Both the position numbers and the translations under genes were made by a program. A stretch of DNA of 64,000 nucleotides, taken from assembly GCA_944322615.1 (NCBI GenBank), contig CALUPH010000001.1:1-64000 (forward strand). Direction: 5' to 3'. Positions 18,032 through 27,302 of this stretch are shown piece by piece (within the stretch, counting starts at the first letter, position 1; every line of letters starts with the position of its first letter). A model generated the notes under the pieces. That model searched no databases and was not told the origin of the DNA. It worked only from the letters and a program-made list of their open reading frames with translations. The stretch is from Candidatus Gastranaerophilales bacterium. Its GTDB lineage: Bacteria > Cyanobacteriota > Vampirovibrionia > Gastranaerophilales > Gastranaerophilaceae.

Positions 18032-18864
18032 AAATTTTCCTTAAGTTTTTCACTTAAATCGCCAATTTGATTAATAGAAAGAGTTTCACCTCGAAGATTT
18101 TCATCTATATTCAAATCTTTCAATGTTTTTTCCACTGCATTTTTAGCAAAACCAACATTTACAAGTGAATTTTTTATATTTTTTCTTCTTGTAGCAAAAC
18201 AACCTTTAACAACTTTTCTAAAGAAAGAATAATTAGAAATTTTTAATAAAGGTTCTTTTCTGACAGTCAATTTGACAATAGCCGAATCAACCTTTGGTGC
18301 AGGAAAAAACGAACGAGACGGAACTTTTTTTATAAACTCAACATCTGACCAAAATTGAGCCAAAATTGACAGCAATCCAAATTCTTTAGATGGAGATTTT
18401 TCATTAGCTGTAAGTCTTTTAGCAACTTCATACTGAACCATTAATACAACTTGTGAAATTGAATTTCTGTTTTTATTTTCCAAATCATCCACTTCACCAA
18501 GCAAATGAGCTAATATAGGAGAAGTTATATAATAAGGTATATTAGCAACTACTTTTATATTATTTCCAAAACGGCTTAAATCAGTTTTTAAAATATCTTT
18601 ATGAATAATCTCCAAATTATCTGCATTTATTTTAGATAATTCATTAACCATATCTTCATCAAGTTCAACGGCATAAACTTTTTTAGCAAGTAAAACCAAT
18701 TGTTCCGTAACAAAACCAAGTCCCGGACCTATTTCTACAACAATATCATCTTTATTTATATCTGAAACATCTAAAATCGTTTCTATAGCAGATTTATCAA
18801 CTAAGAAATTCTGTCCTAATCTTTTTTTTGCTCTAAATTTTTTTGCACGTTCAAAATAATTCAT
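18028..18864 (-). CDS. rsmA: 16S rRNA dimethyladenosine transferase (A1518/A1519)
   Basis: 278 residues (also called ksgA). Substrate and SAM motifs: KKRLGQNFLVD, VVEIGPGLGFVTEQL, AVELDEDM, VVANIPYYITSPI and FFPAPKVDSAIVKL. It dimethylates two adenines near the 3' end of 16S rRNA during small-subunit assembly. First gene of the operon. Only 38 bp separate its ATG from that of the divergent ogt, and there is no Shine-Dalgarno sequence, so the mRNA may be leaderless. Confidence 0.95.
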   Translation of the reverse strand: MNYFERAKKFRAKKRLGQNFLVDKSAIETILDVSDINKDDIVVEIGPGLGFVTEQLVLLAKKVYAVELDEDMVNELSKINADNLEIIHKDILKTDLSRFGNNIKVVANIPYYITSPILAHLLGEVDDLENKNRNSISQVVLMVQYEVAKRLTANEKSPSKEFGLLSILAQFWSDVEFIKKVPSRSFFPAPKVDSAIVKLTVRKEPLLKISNYSFFRKVVKGCFATRRKNIKNSLVNVGFAKNAVEKTLKDLNIDENLRGETLSINQIGDLSEKLKENL

Positions 18865-18902
18865 ATATTTTATGATACTACAAAATATGCTATTTTATAA
18901 AT
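18865..18902. promoter_or_regulatory. Divergent rsmA/ogt promoter region
   Basis: Minus strand: TATCAT at 18877-18872, 7 nt before the rsmA ATG. Plus strand: TATTTT at 18891-18896, 6 nt before the ogt ATG. Both spacings put transcription starts at or next to the start codons, and no Shine-Dalgarno sequence fits. Confidence 0.5.
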
Positions 18903-19361
18903 ATGCACTGCATTTACAAATATAATTCTATAATTGGTGATATATTTATCAGTGCCGATGAAAACTTCTTATTATCGGTTCAATTTGTAAATCATAATTT
19001 CATTGAGAATAAAGAAAACAAAATTATAAGACAAACAATAAAACAGCTTGATGAATACTTTAGGGGAAAAAGAAAAAAGTTTGAGCTTCCGCTTAATCCA
19101 AAGGGAACAGAATTTCAGAAAAAAGTCTGGCTACAACTTATGAATATTCCCTACGGCAAAACAGCTACTTATAAAGATATAGCAACTCTAATAGGGAACA
19201 CAAACGCCTCAAGAGCAGTAGGTAATGCAAATAATAAAAATCCAATAGCAATAATTATTCCATGTCATAGAGTTATAGGAAGCAACAATAAACTTACAGG
19301 CTATGCAGGCGGTTTGGATAAGAAAGAAAAATTATTAAACTTGGAAAAAAATAACAAATAA
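18903..19361 (+). CDS. ogt: Methylated-DNA--protein-cysteine methyltransferase
   Basis: 152 residues. The active-site PCHRVIGSNNKLTGYAGG contains the acceptor cysteine, preceded by the wing and helix-turn-helix region FQKKVWLQLMNIPYGKTATY and NASRAVGNANNKNP. It repairs O6-alkylguanine by suicidal transfer to itself. Slightly short but complete for this family. It is divergent from rsmA, without a Shine-Dalgarno sequence, and ends at a terminator. Confidence 0.94.
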   Translation: MHCIYKYNSIIGDIFISADENFLLSVQFVNHNFIENKENKIIRQTIKQLDEYFRGKRKKFELPLNPKGTEFQKKVWLQLMNIPYGKTATYKDIATLIGNTNASRAVGNANNKNPIAIIIPCHRVIGSNNKLTGYAGGLDKKEKLLNLEKNNK

Positions 19362-19391
19362 AAAGAGGAACCTTTTATATGTTCCTCTTTT
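19361..19391. terminator. Bidirectional terminator between ogt and accB
   Basis: Stem AAAAGAGGAAC (19361-19371) with GTTCCTCTTTT (19381-19391). A-run and T-run flanks serve both converging genes. Confidence 0.85.
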
Positions 19392-19410
19392 ATATTTATT
19401 AATCCTTAAC

Positions 19411-19872
19411 TTACTCAACATACATAAGAACTTGACCAAATTCAATAGAATCGCCGTTCTTAACGCATATTTCAGTAATTTTACCTGAAACATCAGCTTC
19501 AATTTCGTTCATTAATTTCATAGCTTCAATAATACAAACAACCTGACCGATAGAAACATTGTCACCAACTTTAACAAAAGGTGCATCGTCAGGAGATGGA
19601 GCAGCATAAAAAGTACCAACCATAGGAGAAACTATAGGACTCCCCTTATGAGCACTTTCTGTTTTTGCTTCACCAGCAGGCTTCGGAGTTGGAGCAACAA
19701 CCTGAGATGTAACAGTTGCAGGCATTACTACAGGAGCTGATGCTTGAACAACTTGTTGTTTTTCTCTCTTAAAGCAAACTGCTTTTTCATCATCTTCCAA
19801 TGTTATTTCAGAAAGATCATTTTCATATACTATATTAGCTAATTTTTCTAAATATTCTAAATCAAATTTCAT
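19411..19872 (-). CDS. accB: Biotin carboxyl carrier protein of acetyl-CoA carboxylase
   Basis: 153 residues. A C-terminal biotinyl domain carries EAMKLMNEI with the lysine that accepts biotin, preceded by the thumb-region [19 protein letters not shown]. An Ala/Pro/Thr-rich linker (about residues 40-75) joins it to the N-terminal helix. It carries CO2 in the first step of fatty-acid synthesis. Follows efp by 11 bp; the usual partner accC is not in the window. The efp-accB order is common in several bacterial phyla. Confidence 0.95.
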   Translation of the reverse strand: MKFDLEYLEKLANIVYENDLSEITLEDDEKAVCFKREKQQVVQASAPVVMPATVTSQVVAPTPKPAGEAKTESAHKGSPIVSPMVGTFYAAPSPDDAPFVKVGDNVSIGQVVCIIEAMKLMNEIEADVSGKITEICVKNGDSIEFGQVLMYVE

Positions 19873-19883
19873 TTTATCTATCC

Positions 19884-20441
19884 TTAGACTCTGTCTAAAT
19901 ATTCATTAGTTCTAGTATCAACTCTTATTATAGTTCCGTTTGTTACGAAGAATGGAACGTTAACAACAGCACCTGTTTCCAAAGTAGCAGGTTTAGTGCC
20001 GCCTTGAGCTGTATTTCCCTTTTCAGCAGGAGGTGTATCAACTACTTCAAGTTCAACAAAGTTTGGTATATCAATACCGATAATGTTATTACCATGAAGT
20101 AAAATAGCTACATTCATATTTTCTTTTAAATATTTAACACCATCACCAATTTTGTCAGCAGCTACAGAGATTTGTTCATATGATTCTAAGTCCATCATAA
20201 CATAGTCATTACCTTCTTTATAAAGGTATTGCATATCTCTTTTATCCAAAGTAGCTTTTGCAACTTTTTCGCCGGCTCTAAATGTTTTTTCTACAACGTT
20301 ACCTGTTTCTGCATTTTTTAATTTTGTTCTAACGAATGCAGCACCTTTACCCGGTTTTACGTGCATGAATTCAACAACATTCCATAGTCCGCCGTCAATT
20401 TCAAGTGTTAAGCCTGTTTTTAAATCATTTACTGATATCAT
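19884..20441 (-). CDS. efp: Elongation factor P
   Basis: 185 residues, typical length, with KOW-like N domain and two OB domains. The loop [15 protein letters not shown] carries the tip lysine, and the C-terminus [17 protein letters not shown] is the EF-P signature. It relieves ribosome stalling at polyproline. No modification enzyme is in the window. GGAAA lies before the ATG, and it heads the efp-accB pair. Confidence 0.97.
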   Translation of the reverse strand: MISVNDLKTGLTLEIDGGLWNVVEFMHVKPGKGAAFVRTKLKNAETGNVVEKTFRAGEKVAKATLDKRDMQYLYKEGNDYVMMDLESYEQISVAADKIGDGVKYLKENMNVAILLHGNNIIGIDIPNFVELEVVDTPPAEKGNTAQGGTKPATLETGAVVNVPFFVTNGTIIRVDTRTNEYLDRV

Positions 20442-20536
20442 TTATTTTTCCTTTTCTAAGATGCATTCTCATTTTAAAATATACCATAAAAGTCTTAGTT
20501 TTCATAAATTGTAACTAAACTTTTGTTAATAAATAG

Positions 20537-21280
20537 TTATTTTATCTCAATAATTTGTGTATTTACAATAGGAGAACAGGAAAATCCATCATTATTTCCG
20601 GCAATTAGAAACTTATTATTATCTAATTCTATTATTGGTGCATTATAATTTGGACAATAGAACAAATTAGGGGAATCTAATAGTTTATGATTCTCTTTAT
20701 CATATAACTTAGCTTTTAAAGAGCAATCATATATTTTATCTTTCTCATATAACAATGACCATTTGTTATTAAGATTAATTTCTTCAAAATTTTCAGGAAC
20801 ATAAATATTTCTTTTCTTGTTAACTATATCCCAACCTTTTTTATACTTTTTAACATTCAGATTCTTTGTATCAAGAGAAATTGAATTTATTTCAATAAAC
20901 TTTCTCGTATTTATATCATAAACCTCAACATTTTTTTTACCAAAACTATCTACAATAAAAACTTTATCATCGACTTGAAATAAATCTAGAGTATCATCTT
21001 TCTTTATATCTTGTAACTTAATAAATTTCTTTTCAGTAATACTATATAATTCAGCTTTATTTGAGCCGTCAACACTCCCATCTATATATGTATAACCACC
21101 TAAAAGAATGGCATCTTTATTATCCAGTTGCAAAGAATTAGCATAGCTATTCATAGTTCTATCCGGACCTATACTGACAACAGCAACCTGATTACTATGA
21201 GTTGTTATTATTTTTCCTTTGCAATAATTAAGCCCAACAATAATTAAACAAATAAAAATGATAATTTTTATCTTTTTCAT
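20537..21280 (-). CDS. Exported protein with Kelch-like beta repeats
   Basis: 247 residues. A hydrophobic N-terminus (about residues 4-17) is followed by Cys20, but the lipobox-like LNYC lacks the small residue at -1, so lipoprotein status is doubtful. The rest is beta-rich, with blade-like units such as AILLGGYTYIDGS and KFLIAGNNDGFS that resemble Kelch or galactose-oxidase blades, too few for a full propeller. Function unknown. It is the last gene of the long minus-strand run that starts at 28058, 17 bp after the M14-like gene. Confidence 0.65.
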   Translation of the reverse strand: MKKIKIIIFICLIIVGLNYCKGKIITTHSNQVAVVSIGPDRTMNSYANSLQLDNKDAILLGGYTYIDGSVDGSNKAELYSITEKKFIKLQDIKKDDTLDLFQVDDKVFIVDSFGKKNVEVYDINTRKFIEINSISLDTKNLNVKKYKKGWDIVNKKRNIYVPENFEEINLNNKWSLLYEKDKIYDCSLKAKLYDKENHKLLDSPNLFYCPNYNAPIIELDNNKFLIAGNNDGFSCSPIVNTQIIEIK

Positions 21281-21297
21281 TTCTAAAAACCTTTCTT

Positions 21298-21942
21298 CTA
21301 AAATTGTTTTGAAAGATACTCAAAAACAGGTTTATTAACATGCCATAAAGTATCATTATCTTGATTTTCAGGTAATTCTAAAGTAATTGTTGGTATATTT
21401 CTTTCAACCCCTGCATAATTTCCAAAACTTCCCGGAGTCGGATACCCAATATCCGCCTGTACTTTATATCCTGTTAATTGTGATATTTTTTCTGCTAAAT
21501 TTTTAGCCGGACCATCATAATTAACTATCTCAAATGGTGCATGGATAGATAATATTGCATCAATTTTATAACCGGAAAGAATTTCCATCATAAATTTTGT
21601 TTCTATCTCGCTTGCAGGCTCATCTCCGCCAAAATATTCTTTTTTATCTGACTTACACCAGTTTTTTGTAGGAAAGTTTCTGTTTAAATCAACTCCGTTT
21701 GAATTTTGTCTTTGATTTTTCTTCTTTCCGTCAGGATTAAGACATGGAATAATCAATAACTTATTTTTCATGTCAGATAAATCCATTTCTAAAAACTTAT
21801 TTATTAAATATTCTCCCTGCGGTTCTTCCCCATGAAAAACCCCAATAATCAATATTGTTTTATCATAGTTCTCGCTTTGTGACTCCAAAAGAACAATAGA
21901 ATTATTTTCCTTTGATTTTATTTCTCTGACAGTTTTAAACAT
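21298..21942 (-). CDS. M14-like zinc carboxypeptidase / peptide amidase
   Basis: 214 residues. Zinc motif HGEE follows a beta-strand (GVFHGEEPQGEY), then NPDGKKKNQRQNSNGVDLNRNFP with the substrate-binding Asn-Arg, a third ligand in ILSIHAPFE and a C-terminal TLELPENQ with the catalytic glutamate. This resembles MpaA-type murein peptide amidases, which act on cell-wall tripeptides in the cytosol; there is no signal peptide here. It overlaps the YjbQ gene by one base. The murein-recycling role is an inference, consistent with murQ elsewhere in the window. Confidence 0.82.
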   Translation of the reverse strand: MFKTVREIKSKENNSIVLLESQSENYDKTILIIGVFHGEEPQGEYLINKFLEMDLSDMKNKLLIIPCLNPDGKKKNQRQNSNGVDLNRNFPTKNWCKSDKKEYFGGDEPASEIETKFMMEILSGYKIDAILSIHAPFEIVNYDGPAKNLAEKISQLTGYKVQADIGYPTPGSFGNYAGVERNIPTITLELPENQDNDTLWHVNKPVFEYLSKQF

Positions 21943-22355
21943 TACTCACCCATTACTTTTATAAGAACTCTCTTTCGACGTTGACCGTCAAATTCTGCAT
22001 AATATACTTGCTGCCAAGGACCAAAATCCAGCCTTGAATTTGTAACAGGAATTATAACCTCATGCCCGATTAATAAACTTTTCAAATGACTATCACCATT
22101 AGTTTCACCTGTATTATGATGATTATAATCAATATTAAAAGGAGCCAATTCCTCAAGCCATTTATCAATATCAGAAATCAAACCCGATTCTGCATCATTA
22201 ACATATACACCAGCGGTAATATGCATAGCACTTACCAAAATCATCCCTTCTTTAATTCCGCTTTCTTCAAGTGCTTGTTCTACGTCTCTTGTTATATTTA
22301 TATACTCTCTATGCTTTGTTGTATTAAACCATAAATATTTTGTATGAAATTTCAT
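21942..22355 (-). CDS. YjbQ / UPF0047 family protein
   Basis: 137 residues with all family marks: [13 protein letters not shown], the [15 protein letters not shown] loop, the middle GHEVIIPV and the end [16 protein letters not shown]. The fold is a small beta-barrel trimer with a metal-like His cluster. Some members have been linked to weak thiamine-phosphate synthase activity, but the cellular role is unsettled. GGAGAG precedes the ATG. It sits between the DUF2339 gene (9 bp) and the M14-like gene. Confidence 0.92.
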   Translation of the reverse strand: MKFHTKYLWFNTTKHREYINITRDVEQALEESGIKEGMILVSAMHITAGVYVNDAESGLISDIDKWLEELAPFNIDYNHHNTGETNGDSHLKSLLIGHEVIIPVTNSRLDFGPWQQVYYAEFDGQRRKRVLIKVMGE

Positions 22356-22364
22356 AGTCTCTCC

Positions 22365-24476
22365 TTAATTTTTATTTTTATTATATAAATATGAAATAAT
22401 CATAAAGACAATACCAAGCATAAGAAGAATAAGAAGTCTATATATCATTTCCAAGGATTTTAAATCAAAGAAAAATATCTTTAAAAGAGTAACAATGCTT
22501 ATCAACATACCAATATTTCTTAGATATTTTTTATTCTTTAATATACCAACTATTGTAATTATGCCTGAATATATTAACCACAATGCAGAGTATATATATG
22601 CAGGTTCTATATAATATAATATTTGACATAAAATATCAGTTTCTAATGTCATAATAATAAAACCCAGAAACACAGCTAAATAATAATATATATCTTTTTG
22701 ACTTATTTTACCAAAATATATTGATGCTGTAATAGCTGTTATATATGCAATACACCTTATATTAAAGAACAATACTTCATATGAAAAATTATCTTTTAAA
22801 CTTAATAATAAAAGAGTAATTAATGACAAAAAACCAATTACGTTTGAAGAGATATTGTATAAAGGCAAATTGTTAACAACAGACAAACGTTTCATTTGCA
22901 TAGAATATACAATAGCAATTATTATAAATAACATGAAATAATTAAATGTATATAATATACCATTTTCATATATATAATTGTTCAATTCTAAAACAAGATA
23001 TAAATATAGAACAGAAATAAATATAAATTTTATTGTTTGAACTATTTTGATTATATTATTATTTTCAGAATTCCGCATTAAGAAAAATGATATAATTGCT
23101 CCAAGTGTTGGAAATGAAAAAGCGAATAAACGTTCATTAAAAATCGGTATATAGCTTCCATAATTCGAAATAATTACTCCTTCAATAAAAAACAAACATA
23201 CTTGTGCCGGCATAATAAATAATAATACCCATTTTGCGAGATAATCTTTTTTTTGTGTACCGGCCAAAAATGCTAAAATTACAGCAGCAAAAGACCATAA
23301 GAATAATCTTAGAATATCCTCGGATATAAAATATATACAAAATAATATTGTAACAAGCATTGAATACAAATAAGGCTTAAATTTCTCTGATTGATGTTTT
23401 ATAAAATATACAACTATAAATGCATATATCAATGCGACTAATAAAAGTGTAATACCAATGTTCAACTTACTATCTTGAAAAAGTATACAGGAAAATATAG
23501 TAAGAACGGAAAAATTAAGCCAATTCAGCAGATTATATTTATCTATATCAACTTTATTTTTTGTCTTAAGAAAATCATATGCCAGATATACAAGCCACAA
23601 AGCAATTGGATATATTACATTTACATTATTATCAAATATCATAAATATACTGACTATTAACAATGTAAAAAATAAATTTACTATATTTATCCATTCCGTT
23701 TTCGAATTTCTATATACATATAAAACAGATAATATATTTAAGAATATTATGTATCCAAATAACAAACTTATATCAATATTCGGAACAAATAATATATTAA
23801 AATATCCACCCAAAAGCGATATTACAATCATAGATATAGTTTTTTGTTTATCTGCAATATAATAAGCAGCTAAAAGGATTATTAAAGCTATTAATATACA
23901 TATATTTTCAGAAAATGTCTTAAATAAAACTGTCGTACAAAGAGTCGTAATAAATAATGCCGAAAACCCTGTTCCCATTAAGATTTCAGAATATGTCTTA
24001 AGTTTCTCGCCTTTTATATAATTAGCCGACAATATAAATCCTAAACCAACCAAAAACCCAATAACAGTTTTTAACATTGGAGTAAAGAATATAAACGGAT
24101 AAATCATCTTAATAAAAATACCGACAGCAAATATTAATACAACGGAACCAATTATAGTATACAAATTTCCCAAAAGAAAATCTTCAAAAACATTTTTGAC
24201 CGTACCTTGTTCTTCGTTTTCAGAATCAGAGTATTCTTTAATATCGTCTTTTTCTCCACTATCATAAAGTATATCTTCATCTTCGAACGTTTCATCTTTT
24301 ATAACTTGATTACTTAAGCAAATATTATCAGGAATCTCAATATTCTCATCCTGCTTTTTTTCGATTATATCAATTCTTTTTCTTAAACCATTAAGAGTAT
24401 TGTTAATATCCTCAAGTTTACAATGTAACAATATAAGCCACAAAATGAGTATAATAAATACAAAAACAGTTGTCAT
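22365..24476 (-). CDS. DUF2339 polytopic membrane protein
   Basis: 703 residues. A short N-terminal membrane segment and a coil (about residues 25-85) are followed by the conserved entry NVFEDFLLGNLYTIIGSVVLIFAVGIF and then about 20 hydrophobic helices up to the C-terminus. This is the layout of the DUF2339 family. Function is unknown; no catalytic motif is visible. AAGGAATT precedes the ATG. It follows pepA by 22 bp. Confidence 0.85.
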   Translation of the reverse strand: MTTVFVFIILILWLILLHCKLEDINNTLNGLRKRIDIIEKKQDENIEIPDNICLSNQVIKDETFEDEDILYDSGEKDDIKEYSDSENEEQGTVKNVFEDFLLGNLYTIIGSVVLIFAVGIFIKMIYPFIFFTPMLKTVIGFLVGLGFILSANYIKGEKLKTYSEILMGTGFSALFITTLCTTVLFKTFSENICILIALIILLAAYYIADKQKTISMIVISLLGGYFNILFVPNIDISLLFGYIIFLNILSVLYVYRNSKTEWINIVNLFFTLLIVSIFMIFDNNVNVIYPIALWLVYLAYDFLKTKNKVDIDKYNLLNWLNFSVLTIFSCILFQDSKLNIGITLLLVALIYAFIVVYFIKHQSEKFKPYLYSMLVTILFCIYFISEDILRLFLWSFAAVILAFLAGTQKKDYLAKWVLLFIMPAQVCLFFIEGVIISNYGSYIPIFNERLFAFSFPTLGAIISFFLMRNSENNNIIKIVQTIKFIFISVLYLYLVLELNNYIYENGILYTFNYFMLFIIIAIVYSMQMKRLSVVNNLPLYNISSNVIGFLSLITLLLLSLKDNFSYEVLFFNIRCIAYITAITASIYFGKISQKDIYYYLAVFLGFIIMTLETDILCQILYYIEPAYIYSALWLIYSGIITIVGILKNKKYLRNIGMLISIVTLLKIFFFDLKSLEMIYRLLILLMLGIVFMIISYLYNKNKN

Positions 24477-24498
24477 ATCTTAATTCCTTAGTTATTTT

Positions 24499-25974
24499 TT
24501 AGTTATATGTATTAATATATTTAATTAAACTTCTTACACCAATACCTGTCGCATTTTTAATTCCTTCATCGTTTGGTTTATCAATAAAAGCAGTACCTGC
24601 AATATCAATATGAATCCATGGTGTATTTTTAATAAATTTAGACAAGAATATACCTGCAGCAGATGCACCTCCCATTCTGCCACCTGTATTTTTAGTATCA
24701 GCAATATCACTTTTTAGTGTATCACCATATTCTTCATCCATAGGAAGTTGCCAGAATTTTTCTCCGATTTGCTTAGCTACATCAATAAATTCTTTTATCT
24801 TTTTATCATTGTTACCCATAATTCCACTTGCAACAGTACCCAATGCAACCATACAAGCTCCGGTTAGTGTTGCGATATCAATAATTTCATCAACACCAAG
24901 TTCTTCAGCGTATGCCAAAGCATCAGCAAGTGTAACTCTGCCTTCAGCATCAGTATTATCTATTTCTATACTTCTGCCTGTTTTTGCAATAATGACATCA
25001 CCTGGTTTATAACTGCTGCCTGATGGCATATTTTCACAAGCTGCAACTATTGCATGGACTTCAACATCCGGCTTTAATTCTGATATCGCTTTCATTGTTG
25101 TAATTACTGCAGCAGCTCCTGACATATCATCTCTCATTGTCAACATTGATGATGGTGGCTTTAAATCTAAACCGCCTGCGTCAAATGTAATACCCTTTCC
25201 TACAATTGCTATTTTCTTTTTCGGATTTTGAGGCTTATATTCCATATGTATAAATTTAGGTTCATGAATACTTCCTTGTCCTACTGCAAGAAACGCATTC
25301 ATCCCCATTTCTTTTATTTGTTCCTTATTATAAACAGTTGTTTTTACATTTGAATTTTCTACCGCAAATTGAGCTAATGTTTCAGGGTATAAATACTGAG
25401 ATGATTCATTAATTAAATCTCTTGCCATATTTACAGACTGTGCAACAATTAAACCTTCTTCTATACCTTTTTTTGCTTTTTTATATTTTTCGTCATCTAT
25501 TTCTGCAATTATAAAATCACTTATATTATTTTCTTTCTTTTTTGTTTTATATTTATCAAAATTATAAGTTCCGGATATTGCACCTTCTGCTATCATTTGC
25601 GCACAAAGTTGAGGACATAATCCTGCAACTCCGGCACCATGAAGTATAGATACAACTTTTTTTATATTTGAACCGCAAGTTCTTACAACTTTAGCAGTCA
25701 AATTTCTTATTTTAGAATATGAAAAATCAGCTTGCTTACCGAGTCCTACTACAAATATCTTTTTATCTTCACCTATTAACGGTAATTTATAGATTTCTCC
25801 ATATTTACCTTCAAACTTTTCCTTTTTTATTACATAATCAGAAATTACATTATTGAAGGCTTTATCAACAATACCAGTTACTCCGCCCGGATGTTTAACA
25901 CCTTCAAAAAGATTAACAACTATTACATCTGCATCTATATCTAATATAGATTTCTTTTCAATTTTAACTTTCAT
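24499..25974 (-). CDS. pepA: Cytosol aminopeptidase (leucyl aminopeptidase, M17)
   Basis: 491 residues. N-terminal macro-like domain, then the catalytic domain with IVGKGITFDAGG (metal-binding and catalytic Lys), DMSGAAAV, and NTDAEGRVTLADAL, the M17 signature. It removes N-terminal residues from peptides using two metal ions, as a hexamer in the cytosol. AAGGAG before the ATG. It follows the response regulator gene by 10 bp, so it is probably in the same transcript. Confidence 0.96.
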   Translation of the reverse strand: MKVKIEKKSILDIDADVIVVNLFEGVKHPGGVTGIVDKAFNNVISDYVIKKEKFEGKYGEIYKLPLIGEDKKIFVVGLGKQADFSYSKIRNLTAKVVRTCGSNIKKVVSILHGAGVAGLCPQLCAQMIAEGAISGTYNFDKYKTKKKENNISDFIIAEIDDEKYKKAKKGIEEGLIVAQSVNMARDLINESSQYLYPETLAQFAVENSNVKTTVYNKEQIKEMGMNAFLAVGQGSIHEPKFIHMEYKPQNPKKKIAIVGKGITFDAGGLDLKPPSSMLTMRDDMSGAAAVITTMKAISELKPDVEVHAIVAACENMPSGSSYKPGDVIIAKTGRSIEIDNTDAEGRVTLADALAYAEELGVDEIIDIATLTGACMVALGTVASGIMGNNDKKIKEFIDVAKQIGEKFWQLPMDEEYGDTLKSDIADTKNTGGRMGGASAAGIFLSKFIKNTPWIHIDIAGTAFIDKPNDEGIKNATGIGVRSLIKYINTYN

Positions 25975-25984
25975 TACTATCTCC

Positions 25985-27298
25985 TTAACCGTTATAATTT
26001 TCGTTAAATTTTTTTATCCAGCCAAACATTACAGATAGTTCATAGGGTTTGGGCAAATATAAATCTGCCCCTGCATTTAAAACCAACTCTTTATCATGTA
26101 TGGTTGTTGTAAATATAATATTTGATTTTAGATTTTGCATTTCAAATTTCAATTTTCTGCAAATTTCAAGTCCTTTTAGTGTTTCCGAATTTCCTGCATC
26201 TAAAATTATTACCGCAGGATTATAATCTTCTATTATCGAAAAGATTTCTTCAAACTCATTTACTACCTTTACATTATACCCTTGCAGTCTTGCTGTTGCT
26301 TCAAGTAATATTGATAAAGCTTCATCAGGCTCTGCTATTAGAATATTATTATTCGGTTCTTTTTCTTCAACAGCATTATCAGCACTTATTTTGGGTCTTT
26401 CCATTACATAAGCTGATTCTGTTTTATATTTTGCAAGTTTATGTGTAGATATCAATGAACTTATAACTTGTTTTAAATCATTATATTTTTTGTATTTATT
26501 TGAAATTATGCCAATACTTGTAGTAACTAATTTCACTTTATCTTCAGCTTCATCATCACCATGCATAAACATAAAACCACGCCTTACATCCGTTTCAGAA
26601 TAAAATTTTGAAACTACCGTATCAAAAGCATATACAAGATAATTTGCAATCTTTTCAGCTTTTTCATTATTTGTAATGACAACAAAGTCTTCATCAGAAA
26701 GCTGCCCTAAATAATCATTTGAATCTATTGCCGATTTTATAATTGCAGAATATGTTTGAAGCAATTTATCCGTTGCAAGTTCACCATATAATTCTTTATA
26801 AAATTCAAGATTATCAATATCTATTAGCATAATTGCCCAATCAGAATCATTATTGATAGTACGCTTCATCATTTTATAAGAAGCTTTTGAGTTCAAAAGC
26901 ATTGTTTTTTCAGAGAAATATCCTTCAAAATTTCTTCTTATATGAGCAGTTATTCTGGCTTGAAATTCCTCATTATTTATAGGTTCACTAAGAAAATCAT
27001 CCGCACCTGAATCTAAGATATCTATTTTATCTTGAATATGATTAGACTTTGAAAGAGCAATAATTGCAGGACGTGTATTATATGTTAGAACCCTTATTTG
27101 TTCTATTGCTTTTTTTATATCAAAAGTCAAACTATCGGAAATAACAATCAAATCAGGCTCATACATATTCATAAGATTAAGTGATTGAGCAAAATCTGAA
27201 GCTACAAAAACAGAAATTCCTATACTTTCAAGAATTTTTTTATATTTTATTGATTGTTCTTTTCTTTTATCAATAATTAAAACAACTTTAACAAGCAT
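25985..27298 (-). CDS. Atypical response regulator: REC-like, degenerate GGDEF, REC
   Basis: 437 residues in three parts. Residues 1-120 look like a receiver, but the phospho-acceptor position is Ser54 (with Asp55 beside it) and the acid pair is incomplete. Residues 150-280 resemble a GGDEF domain with SDEDF at 201-205 in place of GGDEF, so diguanylate cyclase activity is unlikely. Residues 317-437 form a second receiver with intact features: acidic AEPDE, phospho-acceptor Asp367 in IILDAG, and Lys417 in LPKP. It starts 4 bp after the histidine kinase gene, its probable partner. Output is probably by protein contacts. Confidence 0.82.
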   Translation of the reverse strand: MLVKVVLIIDKRKEQSIKYKKILESIGISVFVASDFAQSLNLMNMYEPDLIVISDSLTFDIKKAIEQIRVLTYNTRPAIIALSKSNHIQDKIDILDSGADDFLSEPINNEEFQARITAHIRRNFEGYFSEKTMLLNSKASYKMMKRTINNDSDWAIMLIDIDNLEFYKELYGELATDKLLQTYSAIIKSAIDSNDYLGQLSDEDFVVITNNEKAEKIANYLVYAFDTVVSKFYSETDVRRGFMFMHGDDEAEDKVKLVTTSIGIISNKYKKYNDLKQVISSLISTHKLAKYKTESAYVMERPKISADNAVEEKEPNNNILIAEPDEALSILLEATARLQGYNVKVVNEFEEIFSIIEDYNPAVIILDAGNSETLKGLEICRKLKFEMQNLKSNIIFTTTIHDKELVLNAGADLYLPKPYELSVMFGWIKKFNENYNG

Positions 27299-27302
27299 AA
27301 AA

